34,733 nt of DNA from Sedimentisphaerales bacterium. Its GTDB lineage: Bacteria > Planctomycetota > Phycisphaerae > Sedimentisphaerales > Anaerohalosphaeraceae. The stretch lies in contig JAFGKL010000040.1 in the NCBI GenBank assembly GCA_016928585.1, positions 1 to 34,733 of the forward strand, read 5' to 3'. The notes under the pieces are model-generated. The model was not told where the DNA came from. It did no database searches and saw only the letters and a list, made by a program, of their open reading frames with translations. Below, piece by piece: positions 1-7,697 of this stretch (its first letter is position 1; every line of letters starts with the position of its first letter). The translations under genes were made by a program, and so were the position numbers.

Positions 1-160
1 AGGTCTGACTTGCCTGCCAAATTTTCTCCCTTGTCTTTTCCCAAATCTATCTGCCTTTTCCTGTTATCTGTCTACAGATTATAACAGCATCAGCATAGAA
101 AATCGACCCAAATATCCCCCCGTAAACCCCCTAATCCCCGCCACCGGCATCCTGAAATAG

Positions 161-221
161 CTTGAGCGGAGCGAAACCCTGAGCAAGCGACAGCGCGCCG
201 AATGGGGCAGTCGAAGGATCT
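161..221. repeat. Possible dispersed intergenic repeat (...TTGAGCGGAGCGA...TGAGCAAGCGA...CAGTCGAAGGATCT)
   Basis: GC-rich patterned non-coding stretch with internal near-repeat CTTGAGCGGAGCGA / CCTGAGCAAGCGA; only one copy in the window. Confidence 0.35.
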
Positions 222-306
222 ATTTAATAAGCTTGCACCCAAGGTGAAAATTTCCATCCGCCGCAGTTTACGCCATAGTTTACACCCTGGGTGGTGGCGA
301 TTCCTC

Positions 307-330
307 AATTCGTAATTGTACATTCTTAAT
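307..330. repeat. Direct repeat copy A (AATTCGTAATT + ATTGTACATTCTTAAT)
   Basis: Shares AATTCGTAATT and the exact 16-mer ATTGTACATTCTTAAT with 2469-2507. Confidence 0.6.
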
Positions 331-347
331 CGTTGTTAAGCCCCCTT

Positions 348-2447
348 TCAAACCCCGACAGCCAAAGCTTTTAATAATTCCTCCTTATAGCCCGGCCAGA
401 GTTCTTCCACATCGTGCGATATGCCGTATAGCGATCCCCATTTACACTTACCCCAGTACTCAAGTTCGGATAAATGATCCTTAAGTTCCGCTTGTTTGTC
501 AGCAGCAGTATCTAATAAAACGATTATGAATATGGAATTGCCCATTACCTTGCCGGTTCGCTTGCCGATCAGGTCGACAAGCACAGCCTCTTTTGCTGTG
601 CTTGTCTCGGCGACTTTTTCAGCCGGCTCAGTTCTGCGTGTAAGCCTCCACCCATCGGGAAGCACCGCCGATATGTCTTCGACAATTTGTTCTAATGCCG
701 ACAACGACCCTGGCTCAATATGTTTTTCTATAATATTCGAAAGACCCATGTTTATACAGCCCTTGAACTGAAAACTGTATTTCCCCGGCTTTGTAATATG
801 ATATTGAGATCGTACGTCGTACTTATCTGCAAGTACTACCGTCTCGCCGGGCTCGACAAACTCCGGCGACACACAGGTTTGAACGCTTCCGCCGATATAG
901 GGAACAACAGCACCGTCAGGGTCTTTCACTTCCATCGGATCGTACGCCATGAAACTCGTATTCATATATCCAAGCGTCTCGTTGCGTATGTTCTCCATCT
1001 CGACACGGAACCGCATCGCCCTGCCGACAGCGAATTTATCGGTTAAGGGAACCAGGCGAACTTCAAACCCGGCCCGGCTCTTTTCCGGATCTATCTGACG
1101 TTCATCATTTGCATCTTTCAGCTTGAGGATTTCGTGCTTGACCCAGACCTTAAGCGGCTTCGTTGGGAACTCAACCGCCCAACCCTGACCTTCTTTAACA
1201 ACCAGCAGGACCCACTCAAGCGAATATCTATAACCGGGATCTTTTAGTCTTATCTCACAGCCATAGCTGACCGCTTCGTTGCTTGAGTACCCGCCTCTGG
1301 ATATTTGAAATTCTGATAAGGCATTGATCTCGTCGATTGGCAGTACATCCTTAAAGAACGCCTCTGCAGAACCGTACCCTTCGGCTTTTGATTTGATTTT
1401 TGCAGTGCAGTACTTAAACGCCGTCTCCCAGTCGCCGTCTTTTATTGCTTTCCTAAATCGGATCACGGCCTTATTGGGCATCTTGTCTAACAGCGACTGC
1501 CCGGGCTGGATCTTCACGTCGATAGCATCTGTCTTTACATGGCCGATCGGTTTTGAATATGTTTTTGTTTCTTCGTTAACTATTTTCCTGGTTGAAACTT
1601 CCAGGCTCAGCTTCGTACTTCCGCCTTTTAATCTCCTGCTTGATCCTCTTGCCTCATCCCAGGGATTTATTTTTAAAACATAAACATTCTTCCACTCGGA
1701 CCCGTGAGATGAAAATATCTCCTCTGTCGTAAACTCCCTTTCGCCGCCTTGCTGAACCACTTTCGCACTAACATCGACAATATGATCTTTGTCGAGGTAT
1801 TTCGCTCCTGTCAGATGAATATACACTCTGAACTTCCTGCCAAAACGAAACGTCTCGGGAAAAACCTCTATTAGGGTTCGCAGCCCTTCCTTGTCACCGA
1901 ACCAGCCGTGTATTGTGCTTTCGATCGGCAGGGGTGGATTGTTCAGGTCTATTTCCCCCAGCACGTCATTTTGCTGCAGGGCTTTTTTAAGCCGTTCTGA
2001 AAAACGAACCTCATTTTTCTCGAAATCTCTTGGATATCCGCCGTCTATCCTGAACAAAGGAGGCTTAAGGTCGTCAGGAAGAATTGAAGATTGGATGACC
2101 GGCCCGCCAACCGCGATTGAAGAAACCGGACTGACTAATGTCCCTTCATATATAACCGTCATGCCGCTTTTAACAATGAACTTACTGCCGCGCACACCCA
2201 AAAAACTCAACCTGGCCATAAAATCCATCGCGCTTTGTCTTGTAAGCTCGAACACCTGCTTTTCCCAGTCAAACCGGACAATGTCGTCAACATCGAATAA
2301 CACTTCACCAGTTTGGCTCTCTACCCATTGAACCTTTTCTGCGATCGGTTTTAAACCATGAGCAGCTAACACTTCGCTTTCTGCCGTCACCGCAGCATTA
2401 ACAAATACAAAAAATACAACAATTATTATTCCTGCTAAGCTCTTCAT
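348..2447 (-). CDS. Uncharacterised secreted protein (699 aa, N-terminal signal peptide)
   Basis: Long ORF starting MKSLAGIIIVVFFVFVNAAVTAES, a typical Sec signal; no family recognised. Codons and length support real coding; the antisense ORFs are short. Confidence 0.8.
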   Translation of the reverse strand: MKSLAGIIIVVFFVFVNAAVTAESEVLAAHGLKPIAEKVQWVESQTGEVLFDVDDIVRFDWEKQVFELTRQSAMDFMARLSFLGVRGSKFIVKSGMTVIYEGTLVSPVSSIAVGGPVIQSSILPDDLKPPLFRIDGGYPRDFEKNEVRFSERLKKALQQNDVLGEIDLNNPPLPIESTIHGWFGDKEGLRTLIEVFPETFRFGRKFRVYIHLTGAKYLDKDHIVDVSAKVVQQGGEREFTTEEIFSSHGSEWKNVYVLKINPWDEARGSSRRLKGGSTKLSLEVSTRKIVNEETKTYSKPIGHVKTDAIDVKIQPGQSLLDKMPNKAVIRFRKAIKDGDWETAFKYCTAKIKSKAEGYGSAEAFFKDVLPIDEINALSEFQISRGGYSSNEAVSYGCEIRLKDPGYRYSLEWVLLVVKEGQGWAVEFPTKPLKVWVKHEILKLKDANDERQIDPEKSRAGFEVRLVPLTDKFAVGRAMRFRVEMENIRNETLGYMNTSFMAYDPMEVKDPDGAVVPYIGGSVQTCVSPEFVEPGETVVLADKYDVRSQYHITKPGKYSFQFKGCINMGLSNIIEKHIEPGSLSALEQIVEDISAVLPDGWRLTRRTEPAEKVAETSTAKEAVLVDLIGKRTGKVMGNSIFIIVLLDTAADKQAELKDHLSELEYWGKCKWGSLYGISHDVEELWPGYKEELLKALAVGV

Positions 2448-2468
2448 TATTCACTATACCAGTTTCGT

Positions 2469-2507
2469 AATTCGTAATTTATGCCTTGGGTATTGTACAT
2501 TCTTAAT
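2469..2507. repeat. Direct repeat copy B (AATTCGTAATT + ATTGTACATTCTTAAT)
   Basis: Same two motifs as at 307-330, in the same order and orientation. Confidence 0.6.
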
Positions 2508-2956
2508 TGTCTTTTAGTCTCCCTGCTTCAAACTGCAAACTAACCTACTTCTTTGTGTTTAAAATTACAAGCAATTTAAGTAAGGGGCCGTAACAATTAG
2601 TAGTCAAAAAAACTCTGTGGACTCGGGGTTTATCCCGTGCGCGCCGGGGGCAAAAACAAAAATTCTAAAAAGTGCTAAATTTTGTATGACTTTTGCTAAA
2701 AACAGCACAAGTTTTGCAAAAAAAGTGATGAAAAATCCAAAAAATGCAAAAATTTGCAAAAAACTTGACTTTAACCCCCAACAGCCCCCATTTTCAACGA
2801 CCCCCAAATTCAAAAACCCCGTTTAAACCCCAATATTAAGGGTTGCCATCTCCCCTTAAACACACACCCATTATTCTAAATTTCGACATTTTGACACTCG
2901 ATTTTCAACCTTTGATTTTTCTAAAATAGAAATAACATCGCGCAGCGATTCCACAA

Positions 2957-2988
2957 TTATTCATTGTTCACTATTCATTATTCATTGT
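2957..2988. repeat. Degenerate short tandem repeat (attattcattgttcactattcattattcattg)
   Basis: Visible reiteration of TTCATTATTCATTG / TTCACTATTCATT; related TTCATTATTCACTATA occurs at about 2445-2458. Confidence 0.6.
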
Positions 2989-3812
2989 CGTTTTGTTTTG
3001 GCCTTAAAAGCCAAAATAAAGACCCCTATTACTATCATCCCCAAACACAGCACCTGCCCCATAGTCAGCGGCCCAAGCACTGTACCAAGCTGCGGGTCAG
3101 GCTGACGAACGAACTCGATAAAGAACCGCGCCGCCCCGTACCCGATCAGATAAACCGTAAACACTAAACCGTCGTACCACTTGACTTTACGAACGCACCA
3201 AAGCACCGCGAACAAAACTAACCCCTCGAAAAAAGCCTCGTAAAGCTGCGACGGATGCCTGAGATGCCCCGTATTATCCATCGGAAAATACATCCCCCAC
3301 GCCGCCGTTGTGACCCTGCCGTAAAGCTCGCCGTTAATAAAATTCGCCAGCCGACCAAGCGTATAACCCAGCGGCACGCCGGTAGTTATAAGATCAACAA
3401 AGTTCCAGAAAACGATACGATGCTTCCTGCAGTATATCACCCCTACCCCCACGATACCTATCACTCCGCCATGATACGACAGCCCCGACAACGGCTCGAA
3501 CTTTTTCGTCGCAAAGTCAAACGGTATAAGAACTTTCAGCGGATGATCCAAAAAATATCCGAACTCGTAAAAAAGTATATAACCGATCCTGCTGCATATT
3601 ATGCAAGCCAGTATCGCGTATATCAGGTAGTCCGCAACCTGCTCTTTCGTGTAAGGCAGCTTCTCGCTCTTGATCCTGTAACTTGCAACAAGATACACTA
3701 CAAAAAAAGCAAGCAGATACATCGTCCCGTACCATCGCACATGCAGAGGCCCGATAGAAAAAATGATCGGGTCCATATGCTCCGGCAAATGAGACCATAC
3801 TTCCCAACTCAT
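2982..3812 (-). CDS. lgt: Prolipoprotein diacylglyceryl transferase
   Basis: Lgt motifs SYHGGVIG, GRLANFINGELYGR, HPSQLYEAFFEG; multi-TM. Start set at MSWEVWSHLPEHMDPIIF with GGAG upstream. Confidence 0.95.
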   Translation of the reverse strand: MSWEVWSHLPEHMDPIIFSIGPLHVRWYGTMYLLAFFVVYLVASYRIKSEKLPYTKEQVADYLIYAILACIICSRIGYILFYEFGYFLDHPLKVLIPFDFATKKFEPLSGLSYHGGVIGIVGVGVIYCRKHRIVFWNFVDLITTGVPLGYTLGRLANFINGELYGRVTTAAWGMYFPMDNTGHLRHPSQLYEAFFEGLVLFAVLWCVRKVKWYDGLVFTVYLIGYGAARFFIEFVRQPDPQLGTVLGPLTMGQVLCLGMIVIGVFILAFKAKTKRQ

Positions 3813-3998
3813 AAAAGCTCCGCTTTTAAATATGTTTATATTACAATATACCGAACGATCAAAATCTACGACCAACACGCACCAAAGTCAAGCACCCGTC
3901 CAAACAATTATCTGTTATATGCACTACACAATTTACATTTAATATTTTCGCTTTTTTTAATAAATCTCGTAAATTCCTGTCTAAAATTGATTTTTTCC

Positions 3999-4027
3999 TT
4001 GCATTTCGTCCGATAATATGTTATATA
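3999..4027 (+). promoter_or_regulatory. Putative sigma70-type promoter of the PEP-CTERM protease gene
   Basis: TTGCAT (3999-4004), 17-nt spacer, TATATA (4022-4027). Confidence 0.5.
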
Positions 4028-4193
4028 GGTAAACATCGTTGGAGGACGAGGCTTCTTAGTAGTGCCTTTGTAGGAGGTATTGGAGTTGAGAGGAACGGTC
4101 ACTCCTTAACATGCTTCCCCTTATTCTTAGGCAATCGTGTTGCGCAATTTGTTTTGCGCTTTGTCAGCATGTTCTTTAGTAGGAGGCCGCATC

Positions 4194-5156
4194 ATGTTCA
4201 GAAGTCGTTTTTTCACCGTCAGCGTAGTCTTATTGTCTTTATTCACCAGTTCATCTCTCGCAACCGTATCTACGGTAAGTCATGGTTATTTTAACCTGAA
4301 TTTCTACAATACCGGAGATAGCAATGGCTCTGAGACCGGCCAGGCAAACTGGACCGCCGAACAAATGGCAGACGTCGTCGCAAGCACAAATGCATGGTCG
4401 TCCGGCATCGCCAACGTCGCAGGCAGGCAGATAGAGGTCGATCTTTTCTGGAACGAGCTTGACGTCTATGGCCCAACCGTCCTTGGCGGATCGGGTAGCT
4501 ACAGAGTAGCGGACGGAACAACGATATGGAACCTCGGCGAGTACGTCTGGAAAGAAGAAACCGATCCGGGTACCAGTACCCCCTTTGATACGATAATTCA
4601 GTATGATATCACCGCAGCGGGTGTCGCATGGAACTTCGGCACCGACGCACCGGGCGCCGGCGAGATAGATTTCCGCAGCGTAGTAACGCATGAACTCGGC
4701 CATTCGCTCGGCTGGGATTCCAGTTTTGACAATGACTATAACGACTGGGGATGGTTTTCTACCGGCTATGGAGGTCTGACCGCATGGGATAAGAACTTAG
4801 TCGACAGTGCCGGCAACAGGGCTCAGAGCGGCTCGTCAGGCACTCCCGGCGATTTTAACCAGACAGACAACCCGGTATTTTTCGACGGAGCAAACGCCAC
4901 TACTCTGAATGGCGGACTCGTTCCGATATTTGCCCCTAATCCCTGGCAGCCCGGATCAAGCCTTTCCCATGTGGATGAAGGACTTCTGGGCAGTCTGCTG
5001 ATGAGCCCGTCTATCAGCACAGGAGAATTGAACCGCAGCGTATCTGATCTTGAGTGGGCAATGATGATGGACATGGGCTGGACCATCGTTCCGGAACCCG
5101 CAACACTCGTACTGCTCGGCCTTGGCGGATTGATTGTCAGAAAACGCAGAATATAA
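4194..5156 (+). CDS. PEP-CTERM sorted metalloprotease-like protein
   Basis: Zn-protease motif HELGHSLGW; C-terminal VPEPATLVLLGLGGLIVRKRR; signal peptide at MFRSRFFTVSVVLLSLFTSSSLA; AGGAGG upstream of ATG 4194. Confidence 0.85.
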   Translation: MFRSRFFTVSVVLLSLFTSSSLATVSTVSHGYFNLNFYNTGDSNGSETGQANWTAEQMADVVASTNAWSSGIANVAGRQIEVDLFWNELDVYGPTVLGGSGSYRVADGTTIWNLGEYVWKEETDPGTSTPFDTIIQYDITAAGVAWNFGTDAPGAGEIDFRSVVTHELGHSLGWDSSFDNDYNDWGWFSTGYGGLTAWDKNLVDSAGNRAQSGSSGTPGDFNQTDNPVFFDGANATTLNGGLVPIFAPNPWQPGSSLSHVDEGLLGSLLMSPSISTGELNRSVSDLEWAMMMDMGWTIVPEPATLVLLGLGGLIVRKRRI

Positions 5157-5182
5157 GCAAATAATCCAATAAACACATCCAA

Positions 5183-5210
5183 AGGGCTGTAAATTACAGC
5201 CCTTTTTTTT
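5183..5210 (+). terminator. Rho-independent terminator
   Basis: AGGGCTGTA-aat-TACAGCCCT followed by an 8-T run. Confidence 0.9.
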
Positions 5211-5251
5211 GTCTTTTAATACGCATTTAAAGAGCTTGCAGACCCTTTTAC

Positions 5252-5279
5252 TTGTGCTTCAGGGGATTTATGCTATAAT
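5252..5279 (+). promoter_or_regulatory. Putative promoter of the cysteine synthase gene
   Basis: TTGTGC (5252-5257), 16 nt, TATAAT (5274-5279), about 35 nt before ATG 5314. Confidence 0.55.
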
Positions 5280-5313
5280 CCGGCTCTGTAATAATGACCT
5301 TGGGAGAACATGC

Positions 5314-6222
5314 ATGAGCATACTGTCATCTATTGGTAATACTCCGTTAGTGGAATTGAAAAGGCTTAACGGCAAGTCAAAAGTGAGGATATTTGCCAAG
5401 CTCGAAGGCACCAACCCCGGCGGATCGGTCAAGGACAGACCCGCTCTGTACATGATAGAAAAGGCCGAGCAGTCCGGAGAGCTGACAAAGGACAAGATAA
5501 TCATCGAGCCGACCAGCGGAAATACCGGCATCGCCCTTGCAATGATCGGTGCGGCCAAGGGTTACAAGGTCAAACTAACCCTGCCCGGCTGTGTCAGCTC
5601 CGAAAGGAGAAGGGTACTGGAGGCATTCGGGGCTGAGGTCATCATCACGACAGCCTGCCAGAAAACAGACGGTGCAATACGCAAGTGCCACCAGATATAC
5701 GCCGATGCACCCGATAAATATTTCATGCCCAACCAGTTTGCCAACCCAAACAACGCTCTCAGCCATTATGAAACAACCGCCCCGGAGATATTCAGACAAA
5801 CCGACGGCAGGATCGACGTTTTCGTTGCAGGCATGGGTACAACCGGAACCCTGATGGGAGCTTCAAAATTTTTCAGGGAACAATCCAGGGATATCAGGGT
5901 CATAGGCGTCGAACCTACCGTAGGACATACAATACAGGGCCTGAAAAACATGAAAGAATCCATCATCCCGGATATCTACGATACCTCCATGCTCGACGAG
6001 ATCATGGTAATAGAAGACCAGGAAGCGTTTGACATTACACGCAGACTTGCGTTCGAAGAAGGCATTTTTGCCGGCATTTCGAGCGGAGCGGCCGTGGCAG
6101 GAGCCCTGCGAGCAGCGGACAAAATGACCTCCGGAACCGTTGTAACCATCATCCCCGACAGGGGCGACAGGTATTTAAGCACAAACCTGTTCCGCTCGGT
6201 ATGTGCAGAATGCCCGCCGTAA
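5314..6222 (+). CDS. cysM: Cysteine synthase (O-acetylserine sulfhydrylase, CysM/CysK family)
   Basis: IGNTPLVELKRL, NPGGSVKDRPAL (PLP Lys), EPTSGNTGIALA, GMGTTGTLMG, GISSGAAVAGAL. Confidence 0.9.
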   Translation: MSILSSIGNTPLVELKRLNGKSKVRIFAKLEGTNPGGSVKDRPALYMIEKAEQSGELTKDKIIIEPTSGNTGIALAMIGAAKGYKVKLTLPGCVSSERRRVLEAFGAEVIITTACQKTDGAIRKCHQIYADAPDKYFMPNQFANPNNALSHYETTAPEIFRQTDGRIDVFVAGMGTTGTLMGASKFFREQSRDIRVIGVEPTVGHTIQGLKNMKESIIPDIYDTSMLDEIMVIEDQEAFDITRRLAFEEGIFAGISSGAAVAGALRAADKMTSGTVVTIIPDRGDRYLSTNLFRSVCAECPP

Positions 6223-6321
6223 TCAAAACGAACCTGCTTCTATATCAATATTTTTTTAAGCTCATAATCGCTTATTAGCAAACCACTTACAGTAGTCATT
6301 GGAAACTTTTTGATTTTTCAG

Positions 6322-6361
6322 TTGCAATTCTGCTGACATAGTGTATTATTTAAGTAATACA
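6322..6361 (+). promoter_or_regulatory. Promoter with overlapping palindromic operator for GntR regulator
   Basis: TTGCAA (6322-6327), 16 nt, TATTAT (6344-6349); perfect inverted repeat TGTATTA-TTTAAG-TAATACA (6342-6361) overlaps the -10. Confidence 0.6.
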
Positions 6362-6377
6362 GTAGAAAGGATAAAAA

Positions 6378-6770
6378 ATGCTATTACATATTAATCATCA
6401 TTCAGGCATTCCGATCTATCGACAGGTAATGGACCAGATCCGCTACCAGATATTGTCAGGAGTAATAGAAGAATCAGAGCAGTTGCCTTCGGTAAGAGAC
6501 TTGTCAAGCCAGATAAAGGTAAACCCTATGACCATCAGCAAGGCTTATGCATTTCTGGAGATGGAAGGACTGCTCGACAGAAGACGAGGGGTGGGGCTGT
6601 TCGCTGCCGGGCTTACCAAAAGTACAAAAAAAACAAATTCCAGCGCCCTCGTTACCGACAAGCTTGAAAAAGTAGCTAATGACGCAATATCGCTTGGGTT
6701 AAACAGGGAACAGTTCACACAAATAGCCAACGATGTTTTTAATGATCTTGAAGCAAAAAATAACAAGTAA
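6378..6770 (+). CDS. GntR family (YtrA-like) transcriptional regulator
   Basis: GIPIYRQVMDQIRYQILSGVI...LPSVRDLSSQIKVNPMTISKAYAFLEMEGLLDRRRGVGLF, a GntR wHTH with the short YtrA-type C-terminus. Confidence 0.92.
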   Translation: MLLHINHHSGIPIYRQVMDQIRYQILSGVIEESEQLPSVRDLSSQIKVNPMTISKAYAFLEMEGLLDRRRGVGLFAAGLTKSTKKTNSSALVTDKLEKVANDAISLGLNREQFTQIANDVFNDLEAKNNK

Positions 6771-6780
6771 GGAGTTTAAA

Positions 6781-7674
6781 ATGGCTCAAAAGGAAATAAT
6801 TCGATTTTCACAGGTAACAAAAAGGTTTGGCAGAACGATCGCCCTTGACAATATAGATCTGTCAATAAACGAAGGCTCTATCGTCGGTTTGGTAGGCGCC
6901 AACGGCTGCGGCAAAAGTACGCTGATCCGCCATGCGATTGGGCTTTACCTGCCTGACAGCGGAACATGTCGAACGCTCGGGATCGATGCCGAACATCTTA
7001 CCGGCGATGAGATGGTACAGATAGGATACGTCCATCAGGACGGGGAACTGCTGGACTGGATGACCGTAAAGCAGCATATCAATTATGTTTCAGCATATTA
7101 CGATAATTGGAACAAAGAAATGCAGAATAACTTTGTAAAGCAGTTCGACCTCGATCTTAAGGCAAGGGTCGGCAAGCTGTCGCCTGGTAAACGCCAGCAA
7201 TTGGCAATACTGCTCGCGATATGCCATGAGCCAAAGCTGCTGCTGCTTGACGAGCCGGCAGCGGCCCTTGATCCTATCGCACGAAGCAGGTTTTTTGACC
7301 TGCTGCTGGATATAATACAGACGCAGGACAGGACCATTATCATCTCCTCGCATATTCTGTCGGACATTGAAAAGGTGATAGATCACGTATTGATCATGGA
7401 CGAGGGAAGGATCATAAACGACAGCCCGTTCGATGAACTTCTCGAGAGTTTTTGCAGGGTCAAGCTTACCGGCCTTGAGGGAAATGTTCCAATTTTCGAC
7501 AATGTGGTAGACCAGCAGCGAAGAGGAAAAGAGGGGATACTCATCCTGAAAAACGCGGATCGTACCACTGTACAAAATACCGCTTCAAGATATGGCTACC
7601 ATTGTGAAATATCCACGCTTTCGCTGGAAGATATTTACAAGCTTATCATAAATAACAATCTTGTTGTCAATTAA
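6781..7674 (+). CDS. ABC transporter ATP-binding protein
   Basis: Walker A GANGCGKST, signature-like LSPGKRQQ, Walker B LLLLDEPAAALDP; start MAQKEIIRF at 6781 preceded by AAGGAG. Confidence 0.93.
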   Translation: MAQKEIIRFSQVTKRFGRTIALDNIDLSINEGSIVGLVGANGCGKSTLIRHAIGLYLPDSGTCRTLGIDAEHLTGDEMVQIGYVHQDGELLDWMTVKQHINYVSAYYDNWNKEMQNNFVKQFDLDLKARVGKLSPGKRQQLAILLAICHEPKLLLLDEPAAALDPIARSRFFDLLLDIIQTQDRTIIISSHILSDIEKVIDHVLIMDEGRIINDSPFDELLESFCRVKLTGLEGNVPIFDNVVDQQRRGKEGILILKNADRTTVQNTASRYGYHCEISTLSLEDIYKLIINNNLVVN

Positions 7675-7697
7675 AGTTTTAAACAAATGGAGAAATA

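Noticed and set aside
90-323. 77-aa minus-strand ORF
   Set aside because: Covers the patterned repeat and repeat copy A; composition unlike a protein and no RBS; probably chance.
2604-2826. Overlapping 69-aa ORFs on both strands
   Set aside because: Low-complexity A/C-rich tract makes ORFs open on both strands; no protein-like features. Kept as a DNA-level finding instead.
3255-4016. 253-aa + strand ORF
   Set aside because: Antisense to lgt, which has clear family motifs; the antisense product is Arg/His-rich and not protein-like.
4022-4193. c-di-GMP (GEMM) or other known riboswitch in the protease leader
   Set aside because: No recognisable aptamer consensus; only generic hairpins seen.
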